DNA of 64,000 bases. It comes from Aminobacter sp. J41 (GTDB lineage Bacteria > Pseudomonadota > Alphaproteobacteria > Rhizobiales > Rhizobiaceae). The notes under the pieces are model-generated. The model did no database searches, had not been told where the DNA came from, and saw nothing but the letters and a program-made list of their open reading frames with translations. Location: the NCBI RefSeq assembly GCF_000526635.1, contig NZ_JAGL01000017.1, forward strand, positions 255 to 64,254, given 5' to 3'. Positions within the stretch are counted from its first letter, which is position 1; the number at the start of each line of letters is the position of its first letter. Below, piece by piece: positions 19,308 through 31,000 of this stretch. Made by a program: the position numbers and the translations under genes.

Positions 19308-20279
19308 ATGTCCCAGGCGAGCGCAGTGACCCGACCGGCGAGCGAGGCAAGTGCTTCGCACGGGCCGGGCGGAATCGTCCTGTCGGCTATCCTCAGCCGG
19401 CTGGTGATCGTCGTCCCCTATCTCTGGCTGCTGGTCTTCTTCCTCGCGCCCTTCGCGATCGTCTTCAAGATTTCGCTGTCGGAGACGGCGATCTCCATGC
19501 CGCCGTATTTCCCGGTGTTCAGCTGGGAGGACGGGCTTTCGGGTTTCTGGGAGAACGTGAAGGAGCTGTCCTTCGCCAACTATCTGTGGCTGGTTGACGA
19601 TCCGCTCTACTTCAACGCCTACATCTCCAGCGTCGTCATCGCCGCGATCTCGACCTTCCTTGCGTTATTGGTCGGCTATCCGATGGCCTATGCTATGGCG
19701 CGCGCGCCGAGCTCGATCCGCATGGTGCTGCTGATGCTGGTCATCCTGCCGTTCTGGACGAGCTTCCTGATCCGCGTCTACGCCTGGATCGGCATCCTCA
19801 AGCCGGAGGGCCTCCTCAACCAGTTCCTGATGTGGGCCGGCGTCATCGACTCGCCGCTGCAGATCATGAACACGCACACGGCGATCTACATCGGCATCGT
19901 CTATTCGTACCTGCCGTTCATGGTGCTGCCGCTCTACGCTACGCTCGAGAAGATGGACTTCTCGCTGATCGAGGCGGCGCAGGACCTCGGCTGTCCGCCG
20001 ATCTCCGCCTTCTGGAAGATCACTTTCCCGCTGTCGCTGCCGGGCGTCGTCGCGGGCTGCCTGCTGGTGTTCATCCCGGCTGTCGGCGAGTTCGTCATCC
20101 CCGACCTACTCGGCGGCTCGCAGACGCTGATGATCGGCAAGACGCTGTGGAACGAGTTCTTCGGCAACCGCGACTGGCCCGTGGCATCGGCGGTGGCGGT
20201 GGTCCTGCTTTTGATCCTGGTGGTGCCAATGATGTTCTTCCAGCGTGCCCAGGCGCGTTCTCAGGAACAGGAGCGCTGA
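19308..20279 (+). CDS. potH: Polyamine ABC transporter permease PotH-type
   Basis: A 323-residue inner-membrane permease with six predicted transmembrane segments and a BPD_transp_1 EAA loop (EAAQDLGCPPISAFWKITFP) that contacts the ATPase. A long periplasmic segment after the first helix (ISMPPYFPVFSWEDG) is typical of PotH rather than PotB. Its TGA stop lies one base before the potI ATG, indicating tight translational coupling. Confidence 0.94.
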   Translation: MSQASAVTRPASEASASHGPGGIVLSAILSRLVIVVPYLWLLVFFLAPFAIVFKISLSETAISMPPYFPVFSWEDGLSGFWENVKELSFANYLWLVDDPLYFNAYISSVVIAAISTFLALLVGYPMAYAMARAPSSIRMVLLMLVILPFWTSFLIRVYAWIGILKPEGLLNQFLMWAGVIDSPLQIMNTHTAIYIGIVYSYLPFMVLPLYATLEKMDFSLIEAAQDLGCPPISAFWKITFPLSLPGVVAGCLLVFIPAVGEFVIPDLLGGSQTLMIGKTLWNEFFGNRDWPVASAVAVVLLLILVVPMMFFQRAQARSQEQER

Positions 20280-20280
20280 C

Positions 20281-21102
20281 ATGCAGGGCAAGCTCAGCCG
20301 CTTCAACATCACCGCGCTCGTCCTCGGCTTTGCCTTCCTTTACCTGCCGATCGTGCTGCTGGTGATCTATTCGTTCAACGACTCCAAGCTGGTCACGGTC
20401 TGGGGAGGGTTCTCGACGAGGTGGTACGCCTCGCTGCTGTCGAACCACCTTCTGCTGGATGCGGCATGGGTTACGGCGCGCGTCGCCTTCATCTCGGCGA
20501 CGGTTGCCACGGTGCTCGGCACGCTCGCGGCCCTTGCGCTCGTGCGCTACACACGCTTCCGCGGCCGTTTCCTGTTCTCCGGCATGGTATTCGCGCCGCT
20601 GGTGATGCCGGAGGTGATCACCGGCCTGTCGCTGCTGCTGCTGTTCGTGGCAGTCGGCCTCGATCGCGGGTTCCTGACCATCGTTCTCGCGCACATCACA
20701 TTCACCATGTGCTTCGTGGCGGTGGTGGTGCAGTCGCGCCTGATGAGCTTCGACCGTTCGCTCGAGGAAGCGGCGATGGACCTTGGCGCCACGCCGTTCA
20801 GGACCTTCATCCATGTCACGCTGCCGGTGATCCTGCCTGCGGTCGTTTCCGGCTGGATGCTGGCCTTCACCCTGTCGCTCGACGACCTGGTGATCGCGAG
20901 CTTCACCTCGGGTCCAGGCGCAACCACGCTGCCGATGCGCATCTACAGCCAGGTCCGCCTCGGCGTGACGCCGGAAATCAATGCGGTCTGCACGCTGCTG
21001 ATCGGGGTGGTGACGATCGGCGTGCTGGCGGCGGCGATCGTCAACAAGCGGCGCGACATCCAGCGCCAGCGCGACGAGCAGGCGGCGGCGCAGGCAAACT
21101 AG
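20281..21102 (+). CDS. potI: Polyamine ABC transporter permease PotI-type
   Basis: A 273-residue permease with about six transmembrane segments, beginning with a hydrophobic helix near residues 11-33, and an EAA loop (EEAAMDLGATPFRTFIHVTL). SFTSGPGATTLPMRIYS is characteristic of PotI/PotC. It is the last gene of the transporter operon. The ATG at 20281 is one base past the potH stop; longer upstream frames run inside potH. The convergent AsmA-like gene ends nine bases later, with no clear terminator hairpin between them. Confidence 0.94.
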   Translation: MQGKLSRFNITALVLGFAFLYLPIVLLVIYSFNDSKLVTVWGGFSTRWYASLLSNHLLLDAAWVTARVAFISATVATVLGTLAALALVRYTRFRGRFLFSGMVFAPLVMPEVITGLSLLLLFVAVGLDRGFLTIVLAHITFTMCFVAVVVQSRLMSFDRSLEEAAMDLGATPFRTFIHVTLPVILPAVVSGWMLAFTLSLDDLVIASFTSGPGATTLPMRIYSQVRLGVTPEINAVCTLLIGVVTIGVLAAAIVNKRRDIQRQRDEQAAAQAN

Positions 21103-21111
21103 GCCTGCGCT

Positions 21112-22995
21112 CTACTGCTGCTGTTCTGCCTGCGGTTGTGGCCGGGCCTCTTCCTGCTGCTCAGAGGGAACGACCGGCGCGACATAAGGCGAATCCCAAG
21201 CCCCACCGATGAAGAACGGCAGCTCGGCAAGGCCGCGCGTGCCGTCCGGCAGGATCGGCTCGAGCTTGCCTGAGATTGCAAGCGCGCGCCCGAAATAGGG
21301 GATGATGCCAGTAAAGGAGAAGACGCGCTGGTCGTCGAGGAAGACGTCCGCCTTCTCGATCCGCGCAACGCCACCGGTCACCTTGGCCTTGAAGTCGGCA
21401 CCCTTGAGGGCGATGGGACCGCCCGCCACTTCCGACAGCGCGAAGAAGCCGCCGGCCGCCCAGCGGTTGCGGAACTTGGCGAGGTCGAGGCCGCCGAGTG
21501 AGCCCTGGCCAAGGGTTGTGGTGACGGAGCCTTCCGCCGAGCCAAGCACGGCGTTCCAGTCATCTCCGGTGCCCTTGAGCATGACGGAAATATTGGTACG
21601 GCCCTGCGGCAGCAGCTTTTCTGCTCCCGCCGCCTTTGCAAGCTGCAGCGCCTCCACCTCGGTGGCTATCATTCGGATCTCGACTGTCTTCTTGTCGTCG
21701 GCCTTGTCGATGCGAAGGCCCGCCTGCAACTCGCCGCCGAAGCCGTTGGCGTGCGACAGGTCGAGCGCCATCAGCGGCCCCTTGACCTGCGTCGAGGCGG
21801 CGACGTCGGTGAGCTCGGCGTTGCCGAGCGTGGCCGTTGCCGCAGACAGCCGCAGGTCGAGGGCCATCTGGTGGGCGATGCCGGTCTCAAGCGGTTGCGA
21901 CAGGCTGCCCCTGCCGGTTGCGATGGAGGTGAAGCCGGCGAGGTAGGTGCGAAGGTCCAGCTTGTCGAAGGCGAGCGTGCCGGAGATCGCGGGAACGGGA
22001 TCGGCAAAGGCGATGTCGATGACACCGGTGCCGTTATTGCCGCCGAAGTTGAGCGCCACAGATTCAAGACGCACGCGCTGGGCGTTGCCCCGGATGTTGC
22101 TGGTCAGCGTAACCGGGCCGATGGTGCCGCTCGGCGTGATCGGTATCTGCGCCCAATCAAGCATGCGCCGCAGCGCTGGCGTGTTGATCTGCCCGTTGCC
22201 TTCGAAGAAGCGCTCGCCGCTGAAGTTGACCTTGCCCTCGAACGAGGCTTCGACCAGCGCAGATTTGAGCGACGCTGTCACGTCGCCGCTGCCGCCGCCC
22301 ATCAAGATCAGCGGCGTCGCCGCCGACGCTTCGACATTGACGGATTCCCCCCGCCAGACGCCGTTCGCGGTGACGCGCAGCGTGCGGTTGAGCGCCGGCC
22401 AGGTGATCTTGCCGCTGAGGTTCGTCAGGCTCTCGACACTGTCGCCGTCAACTAGGGCGATCCTGCCGTCAGAGAATTCCACGGTGCCGAAGGCGTCAGA
22501 GGGGAGGGAGGTGACATCCGGGTTCTTCGGATCCGCGGTGATCAGCCGTTTGGCCGCCTGGATCGCCTGAACAATGCGGCCGCCGCCGGGGGAAGCGGGG
22601 AGCTCCAGTGAGGTCTCGGTACGCGTAAGCCGCAGCGACGGGCGGTACATCGAGATCGCGGACATCTCGATGCGCCCGCGTACCGCCGCAAGCGGCGACA
22701 GCGACACGACGAGCCGGTCAGCTTCGAGGACCGCCTGCGATTCGCCCGACCATTCGTGGAACGAGACGTCGCGCAGGGTCGCGCGGAAGGCAGGCCACAC
22801 CTCAAGCTGCGGCGCCTCGCCGAGCGCGACGCGATAACCGCTCCAGAGGGAGAGCTCATAGGCGATGCGGTCGCGCACGATCTGTGTCGACGCGATCCAT
22901 GGCAGGATAGTCACGAATAGCAACGCGAGCAGAAGGAGCAGTGCGAGCGCAGCGATACCCTTCTTGACCGTAGACAAGCCCATCCGACCTCGCAT
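21112..22995 (-). CDS. AsmA family protein
   Basis: A 627-residue protein with one N-terminal transmembrane helix (about residues 11-31, GIAALALLLLLALLFVTILP) and a long periplasmic beta-rich domain. The C-terminal AsmA-type region is visible in KGTGDDWNAVLGSAEGSVTT and DLAKFRNRW. AsmA-like proteins bridge the envelope and are linked to phospholipid transport and outer membrane assembly. The start may be 22995 or the ATG at 22983. It is monocistronic, divergent from acetoacetyl-CoA synthetase. A glutamine-rich tail (residues 613-627) follows the domain. Confidence 0.85.
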   Translation of the reverse strand: MRGRMGLSTVKKGIAALALLLLLALLFVTILPWIASTQIVRDRIAYELSLWSGYRVALGEAPQLEVWPAFRATLRDVSFHEWSGESQAVLEADRLVVSLSPLAAVRGRIEMSAISMYRPSLRLTRTETSLELPASPGGGRIVQAIQAAKRLITADPKNPDVTSLPSDAFGTVEFSDGRIALVDGDSVESLTNLSGKITWPALNRTLRVTANGVWRGESVNVEASAATPLILMGGGSGDVTASLKSALVEASFEGKVNFSGERFFEGNGQINTPALRRMLDWAQIPITPSGTIGPVTLTSNIRGNAQRVRLESVALNFGGNNGTGVIDIAFADPVPAISGTLAFDKLDLRTYLAGFTSIATGRGSLSQPLETGIAHQMALDLRLSAATATLGNAELTDVAASTQVKGPLMALDLSHANGFGGELQAGLRIDKADDKKTVEIRMIATEVEALQLAKAAGAEKLLPQGRTNISVMLKGTGDDWNAVLGSAEGSVTTTLGQGSLGGLDLAKFRNRWAAGGFFALSEVAGGPIALKGADFKAKVTGGVARIEKADVFLDDQRVFSFTGIIPYFGRALAISGKLEPILPDGTRGLAELPFFIGGAWDSPYVAPVVPSEQQEEARPQPQAEQQQ

Positions 22996-23165
22996 TCACC
23001 CTGAGCGTGGAGCGTATTACGCCCTTTCGTTCCCACCTATAGGCAATTTCAACCTTTTGTGGCCCCGAGGTGGCGTTTTCCAACAGGACATCTGCCGGTC
23101 GGGTGCTTGCGTAGTCCGTTCGGCCTGTGCTTAGTCCGACGCGACATGCATTTGGAGGAAGGCAT

Positions 23166-25124
<1,959 letters not shown>

Positions 25125-25350
25125 GGGTTAACGGTTCCTTGCCCCGGAATTTACCTAGATTTCAGGGAGACTATCGATCGGTAAAACTGTCAGGACCCCG
25201 GCAAGGATTTGTTAACTCCGGCGGCCCGATAGTCGCACACAACTTGAGGGACATTGTTGTCCGTCGCTCCGGCGAAGGGTCGCTCAAGCCCTTGTGTGAC
25301 AGCCTTTCTGAGAAAACTTTTCAGGCGCTCCTTCGGGAGCGCTTTTTTTT
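25125..25350 (+). ncRNA. Candidate structured non-coding RNA ending in a strong terminator
   Basis: The interval between acetoacetyl-CoA synthetase and the iron transporter has no convincing gene but is unusually rich in pairing segments. CACACAACTTGAG (25236-25248) pairs with CTCAAG (25283-25288) and TTGTGTG (25292-25298), a 13-bp stem with a 3-base bulge and an inner GGACA/TGTCC hairpin. GACTATCG (25169-25176) pairs with CGATAGTC (25227-25234). CCTTGCC (25137-25143) pairs with GGCAAGG (25200-25206), which crosses the previous pair and implies a pseudoknot or a switch. The end is a textbook terminator. No Rfam family was recognised, and a long 3' untranslated region is the alternative. Confidence 0.5.
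25325..25350 (+). terminator. Rho-independent terminator
   Basis: A perfect 7-bp stem GCGCTCC / GGAGCGC closed by a TTCG tetraloop is followed by eight T. It ends the acetoacetyl-CoA synthetase transcript and/or the structured RNA upstream. Confidence 0.93.
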
Positions 25351-25410
25351 ATTGCTTAGCGGGTTAAGCAAGTAGTTCTGGTAGCAGAATGGGCCGTTCC
25401 GAATAAAACT

Positions 25411-25425
25411 TGAACTTCTCGCTCA
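25411..25425. promoter_or_regulatory. Candidate iron-responsive operator (TGA-N9-TCA)
   Basis: TGAACTTCTCGCTCA fits the TGA-N9-TCA iron-responsive operator bound by RirA in Rhizobiales. It lies about 100 bases upstream of the iron-binding protein gene and overlaps a possible -35 element TTGAAC at 25410. The motif is short and can occur by chance, so the support is mostly context. Confidence 0.4.
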
Positions 25426-25524
25426 TCTAATGTACCGGTCTTTCAGGGCATCTAAAGGAGAGGATGGTTGTCCCGCCGTGATGCTCCCAATGTCATCTGT
25501 TCAACCTTGAACTGGAGCATGAGC

Positions 25525-26511
25525 ATGAGGAGCCTTATCGCAGGTTTTATTGCGCTGGCGCTAAGTATTCCGGCTGCTGTACAGGCGCAGGAACTGACGA
25601 TCTATTCCGGTCGCGGCGAGGCGCTGATCGGCCCTGTCATCAAGAAGTTCGAGGAAGATACCGGCATCAAGGCCAACGTCCGCTATGCCGGCACGGCCGA
25701 GCTCGCGACGCTTCTGCAGGAAGAGGGCGATCAGTCGCCGGCCGACGTGTTCTGGGCGCAGGATGGCGGCGCGCTTGGTGCCATTGCCCCGCTGTTTGCT
25801 GACCTTCCGCCCGAGATGAGCCAGGGCGTGGCCGAGGCCTTCAGGAACGTCAACAACAAGTGGGTTCCGACCAGCGGCCGCTCGCGCGTGCTCGTCTACT
25901 CGAAGGAGCGCGTGCAAGAGGCCGATCTCCCGGCCTCGATCGATGACCTGACCGACCCTAAGTACAAGGGCAAGGTTGCCTGGGCGCCGACCAATGGTTC
26001 GTTCCAGGCGTTCGTGACCGCCTACCGCGTCGCCCATGGCGATGATGCCGCCAAGAAGTGGCTCGAAGGCATGATCGCCAACGAGGCCAAGGTCTACAAG
26101 AACAACGGCGCGCAGATCGAGGGCATCGCCAATGGCGAAGTCGATTTCGGGCTGGTGAACAACTACTACCTTGGCCGCTACCTTGCGACGGATCCGGACT
26201 ATCCGGTGGCGATGACGCACTTCAAGGCGGGTGACATCGGCAACCTTTTGAACGTCGCCGGTGCCGGCATCGTCAAGGCGAGCGACAACCAGGAGAACGC
26301 GAAGAAATTCCTCGAATATCTCCTGTCGCCGGTCGCGCAGCAGTACATCACGCTGCAGGGCAACGAGTATCCGGTGATCCCGGGCCTCATCGTCAACACG
26401 ACGCTGGAATCCTTCGCGACCGTGCAGGAAATCAGCCCCAAGATCGACATCGACCAGATCAGCGACCTTGAAGGAACGCTGGCTCTGCTGCGTGAAGTAG
26501 GCCTGCTCTGA
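25525..26511 (+). CDS. Ferric iron ABC transporter substrate-binding protein (FbpA-like)
   Basis: A periplasmic binding protein of 328 residues with a signal peptide (MRSLIAGFIALALSIPAAVQAQ) and the mature start ELTIYSGRGEALIGPVI typical of the FbpA/IdiA/AfuA class. The tandem tyrosines in VNNYYLGRY are the expected ferric ion ligands. I prefer the ATG at 25525, seven bases after GGAG; an in-frame ATG at 25519 is too close to it. The permease gene follows 5 bases after the stop. The ATPase subunit is not in the window. Confidence 0.9.
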   Translation: MRSLIAGFIALALSIPAAVQAQELTIYSGRGEALIGPVIKKFEEDTGIKANVRYAGTAELATLLQEEGDQSPADVFWAQDGGALGAIAPLFADLPPEMSQGVAEAFRNVNNKWVPTSGRSRVLVYSKERVQEADLPASIDDLTDPKYKGKVAWAPTNGSFQAFVTAYRVAHGDDAAKKWLEGMIANEAKVYKNNGAQIEGIANGEVDFGLVNNYYLGRYLATDPDYPVAMTHFKAGDIGNLLNVAGAGIVKASDNQENAKKFLEYLLSPVAQQYITLQGNEYPVIPGLIVNTTLESFATVQEISPKIDIDQISDLEGTLALLREVGLL

Positions 26512-26516
26512 CAACC

Positions 26517-28091
26517 ATGCTTGCATCCTTGCGGGCGTCGCAGAAGCGGCGCCCGCATCTGTTTCTGCTGGTCCCTGCCGTGATTGTAGCAGCGGGGATG
26601 CTTTTGCCCTTCGTCTACCTCGTTGCCCGCTCACTCGAGGCCGACGCCGCGACGCTTGCCGAGATTGTCTTCCGCGAGCGCAATCTGCTTCTCCTGCGCA
26701 ACACGCTGGCGCTCACGCTCGGCGTCCTGTTGGCGACCACCTTCATCGCGCTTCCGCTTGCCTGGCTCGTCGTGCGCAGCGACCTGAAGTTCAAGAAGTT
26801 CCACGCCATCATGGGCGTGCTGCCGCTGGCGGTGCCCGGCTACGTCATGGCCTATGCGCTCATCGGCCTGTCGGGCTACTATGGCTTTGCGAGCCACTTC
26901 TTCGGCATCCGCCTGCCGCGCCCGGAGGGCCTGACGGGCTCGGTGCTGGCGCTGTCCCTCTACACCTTTCCTTATCTGTTTCTGAACCTGCGCGCCTCGC
27001 TGCTCGGTCTCGACCCGGGCCTGGAGGAAACCGCGCGCAGCCTCGGCCGCACGCCGTGGCAGACCTTCTTCGCGGTGGTCGTGCCGCACCTTGTGCCAGC
27101 GCTGCTTTCCGGCTGGCTGGTCATCGGCCTCTATGTCCTCGGCGACTTCGGTGTCATCGCGCTGATGCGCTACGAGGTGTTCAGCTACGCCATCTACACG
27201 CAGTATTCCGGCGCCTTCGACCGTGTCTATGCGGCCTGGCTGTCACTGATGCTGATGGCGGTGACGCTCTCCTTCATCATGATCGAGGCGAGGCTGCGTG
27301 GCCGTCGCTATGTCCGCACCGGCAAGGGCGCGGCGCGACAGGCTGCACCGATTCCCCTCGGCCGGGCGCGACCGCTGGTCTGGCTGTTCCTCACTTCAGT
27401 CTACATTGCCTCGATCGGCCTGCCGCTGATGGTGCTGAGCTACTGGATCTGGCGCGCCGGCCCGCTCGTCGACCCGGTCGAGGTCGCGACCGCCTTCTAC
27501 CGGACCGCGCTGGTCGCCGTGCCGGCGGCACTGATTGCAATCTCGCTCGCGGTGCCGGTGGTGTACCTCACCGTCCGCTTCCCGTCGGCAGCCTCCTCCG
27601 CGCTCGACCGGCTGGTCTATCTCGGCTACGCGGTCCCGCCGCTCGCCTTTGCGCTGTCGATGGCGTTCTTCGCGCTGCGCGCCGCACCCTGGCTCTACCA
27701 GACCGCGACGCTGCTGATCTTTGCCTATGTGATGACGTTTCTTGCGCTCGCGATCGGCCCGGTGCGCAGCCGCCTGCTGCAGATCGGCCCGCGCTATGAG
27801 GAGGTGTCGCGCTCGCTGGGCCACGGCCCCTTCGCGTCCTTCATGCTGACGACCTTCCCGCTGCTGCGCACCTCGATGCTGTCCGGCGCGCTGCTGGTCT
27901 TCATCATGATCGTGAAGGAACTGCCGATCACCTTCCTGCTCGCGCCGATCGGCTACAGCACGCTGGCGACGACCGTGTTCTCCCGCACGTCGGAAGGCAT
28001 GATGGCGGAGGCGGCTCCGCACGCGCTGATGATCGTGCTGTTCTCCAGCCTGTTCGTAGGGCTGATCCTGCGCCACGAAGGCCGCAGATAG
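26517..28091 (+). CDS. Ferric iron ABC transporter permease (FbpB-like)
   Basis: An inner-membrane permease of 524 residues made of two tandem BPD_transp_1 modules with about twelve transmembrane helices. Both EAA-type loops are visible (EETARSLGRTPWQTFFAVVV and the EEVSRSLGHGPFASFMLTTF region). The fused-permease form is characteristic of FbpB/SfuB ferric transporters. It is co-transcribed with the binding protein. No fbpC ATPase follows, because the next gene is on the opposite strand, so the ATPase must be supplied from elsewhere. Confidence 0.9.
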   Translation: MLASLRASQKRRPHLFLLVPAVIVAAGMLLPFVYLVARSLEADAATLAEIVFRERNLLLLRNTLALTLGVLLATTFIALPLAWLVVRSDLKFKKFHAIMGVLPLAVPGYVMAYALIGLSGYYGFASHFFGIRLPRPEGLTGSVLALSLYTFPYLFLNLRASLLGLDPGLEETARSLGRTPWQTFFAVVVPHLVPALLSGWLVIGLYVLGDFGVIALMRYEVFSYAIYTQYSGAFDRVYAAWLSLMLMAVTLSFIMIEARLRGRRYVRTGKGAARQAAPIPLGRARPLVWLFLTSVYIASIGLPLMVLSYWIWRAGPLVDPVEVATAFYRTALVAVPAALIAISLAVPVVYLTVRFPSAASSALDRLVYLGYAVPPLAFALSMAFFALRAAPWLYQTATLLIFAYVMTFLALAIGPVRSRLLQIGPRYEEVSRSLGHGPFASFMLTTFPLLRTSMLSGALLVFIMIVKELPITFLLAPIGYSTLATTVFSRTSEGMMAEAAPHALMIVLFSSLFVGLILRHEGRR

Positions 28092-28096
28092 GCTCA

Positions 28097-31000
28097 CTAT
28101 TCTGCGAGGACGCGGGTCGACGGGAAGACGACTTCCACCATCGTGCCTTCGCCCGGCGTCGAGGTGATCGAGAACCGGGCGCGGTTGGCTTCCACCATGG
28201 CCTTCGTCAGCGGCAGCCCGAGGCCGGTCCCGTCGCGGCGGCCGCGCTTGAGCGCATTGATCTGCTTGAACGGCTTCAGCGCCTGGTCGATCTCGGCGAG
28301 CGTCATGCCGATGCCGGTGTCGCGCACCCGCATCACCACATCGCCCGACGGCTCGTAGGAGGTGGAGACGATCACCTGGCCGCCCGCCTGCGTGTAGCGG
28401 ATCGCGTTGGACAGAAGGTTCAGCGCGATCTGGCGCACGCTGCGCAGGTCCGCCACCACTTCCGGCAGGTTCGAGGCGAGCGAGGAGCGGATGATGACGC
28501 GCTCGCGATTGGCCTGCGGCTGCATCATCGCCACCGTCTCGGCGAGCGAGTCGTTCAGAGACACTGCCTCGTAGTGCATCTCCTGCTCGCCTGCCTCGAT
28601 CTTGGAGATGTCGAGGAGGTCGTTGACGAGGTCGAGCACGTGATTGCCCGAGCGGTTGATGTCGCGCAGGTAGTCGCGGTAGCGGTCGGAGCCGATCGGC
28701 CCGAACTTTTCGTCCATCATCAGCTCGGAGAAGCCGATGATGGCGTTCAGCGGCGTGCGGATCTCGTGGCTGACGCGCGCGAGGAATTCCGTCTTCTGCG
28801 ACGAGGCGCGCTCGGCCTGAGCCCGGGCCTGCGTCAGCTGCTCCTCGGCGCGCTTCCACTGGGTGATGTCGCGCAGAACCGCGCAGTAGCCGCTGTCTTC
28901 CGGCAGCTTGCCGATGGTCATGAACAGCGGGATGAACCGGCCCTGCGCCTCGCGGCCAATCACCTCGCGCCCGTCATTGAGGATGCTGGCAACGCCGTTG
29001 CCGTAGAGGCCGGCGAGGTAGTCCTGCGCCGCCTTGCGGCTTTCGATGGCAAACAGCGTGTGGAATGGCTTGCCTTCCACCTGCGCGCTGTCGAAGCCGA
29101 ACAGGGCCTCGGCCGGCTTCGAGATCGAGCGGATGGTGGCGTCCGGATTGATGAGCACGACGCCGTCGGTGGCCGTGTCGATGATGGTGCGCAGCATAGC
29201 GACATCGCGGTCGATGTCTTCCTGCAGCAGTTCCGCCGTGCGCACCGGCTCGGGCTGCTGCACGATCACCTGTTCCGGCTCCTTGCGGCGCAGCGACAAA
29301 AGCAGCGCCGAGCGGCCGTACCAGCGCACCGACTGCAGGTGCGCGTCGACGGGGATTTCCTCGCCGCCGAGGGTGCGAACGGTGACGCGACCGGCGTGGC
29401 CCTCGCGCTCCTCGCCATTGCAATCGACGAACAGCCGGTCGAGCCCGCCCTCGCGACGGATCTGGTCGAGGCTGGCGTAGCCCGTCAGCGACAGGAACTC
29501 GCGGTTGGCGAAATAGAGCTCGTCGCCGGCGTGGATCAGCAGCGGGATCGGCAGCCCGGCGATCAGCTCGGGATCGACGCTCGGACGTCCGCCACTGCGG
29601 GCGAAGGCTGAGGGCATCAGGCCCTGAAGCGTTGGTGGCGTCGGCGTCTCGGCCTCAACAGGTTGCGGCCGAACTGGCTCGAGCGCTGGCTGGGCCGGTT
29701 CCTCGGCTCTTACGGTTTCGGCTGGCTCTTCGGCGTTCTCGGCCTCGACTGGCTCGTCTGCATGTTCTGGCGACTGAGGCTCCTCAGTGACCTCCGCGTC
29801 GGAGCCGCCGTCCATTTCGGTCACGTGATTGACGGGCTCGGTGTGCTCTTCCTGCGGCGCGGAAGTCTCAAGCCGGATTTCCTCGGGAAGCTCGGCGATC
29901 GCCCCGGCCTCTGGTTCCTCAGCCGAAGCCTCAGCTTCTTTCGCGGCCTCCTGCTCAGCCTTTTTCTCGGCCTCGCTGGCAAGAAAATCCTGCTGCAGCC
30001 GCGCGCGGATTTCCTCAAACGCCGAGCGGTCAGAGGGCGACAGACGGCGTTCATGCCGCTGCTGCGAGCGGTGCTCGGCGAGGCGGATCACCTTGTTGTC
30101 GTTGGTCTTCCCAACCGGCGGTGCCGCTGTTTCTTCAGGCGCAGCGTCGGCCGTAACCGCAGGCTGCTCCGATTCGGCCGGCGGCTCCTCCTCGGCTGTT
30201 TGCGGGACCTCGAACGCCGGGGGGCGAAGTTTCAGGCCGCGCGCTGCCGGATCCTCCACGGCATCGCCGATACGCACGACGCCAAACCCGCGAAAGCCTT
30301 CGAACACCCGGTCGCGGTTGTAGACCGGCAGTGCGGCGAGATCGACGGGTGCGGCGCGGTCAGTGCCGGCAATTGGCCACAGCACCGTGCGGCCCGACCA
30401 GGTATCGCGCCGCTGCAAGAGCTTGATGATCTCGCCCGACGGGTCCAGCGCCAGCTGTTCGGACACTTCCCCGAACGGGCGGCCGATCACGTTCGCCGCC
30501 TCGGGGCCGACTGCCTGCACGAACTCATCGGATATAGAGCTGAACGCGTCGTTCGCGTCCGTGCGCCAGACGAAGCGGACCGGGTCCGGCTTTGCCGGGG
30601 CAGGGGCGGGCGAAGAACTGACGGTGTCGTCCGCTTCAGCGTCCGGTTCCGCTCCCTGCTTGTCGCCGGCAAAGTACCAGTCGTCGGGTTCGCCGGGGGC
30701 CGCAGCTTCCAAACGCGGCGCTTCCGGAGCCGGTGCAGCCTCTGCAACGAGATCGGGAAGGTCGGCATCGGAAGGGAGGGGAAGATCGTCCGCCGGCTCT
30801 GATTCGGAAACCGGCTCGACCGGCGCGGCTGCCGCTTCCTGCGCGGGGGCGGGGATCTCCGCCTCCGTCTCCACCGGCGTCTGTGCCGTGATCAACAGGT
30901 GAGTCGCCGGCTCGTCGGTGAGGCGGGCAAGACCCGCCGGAATCATCCCGCCCCTAGCTGGGATGAGACGCTTGACCAGCCGGTCGCGCTCCTGCGCGAC

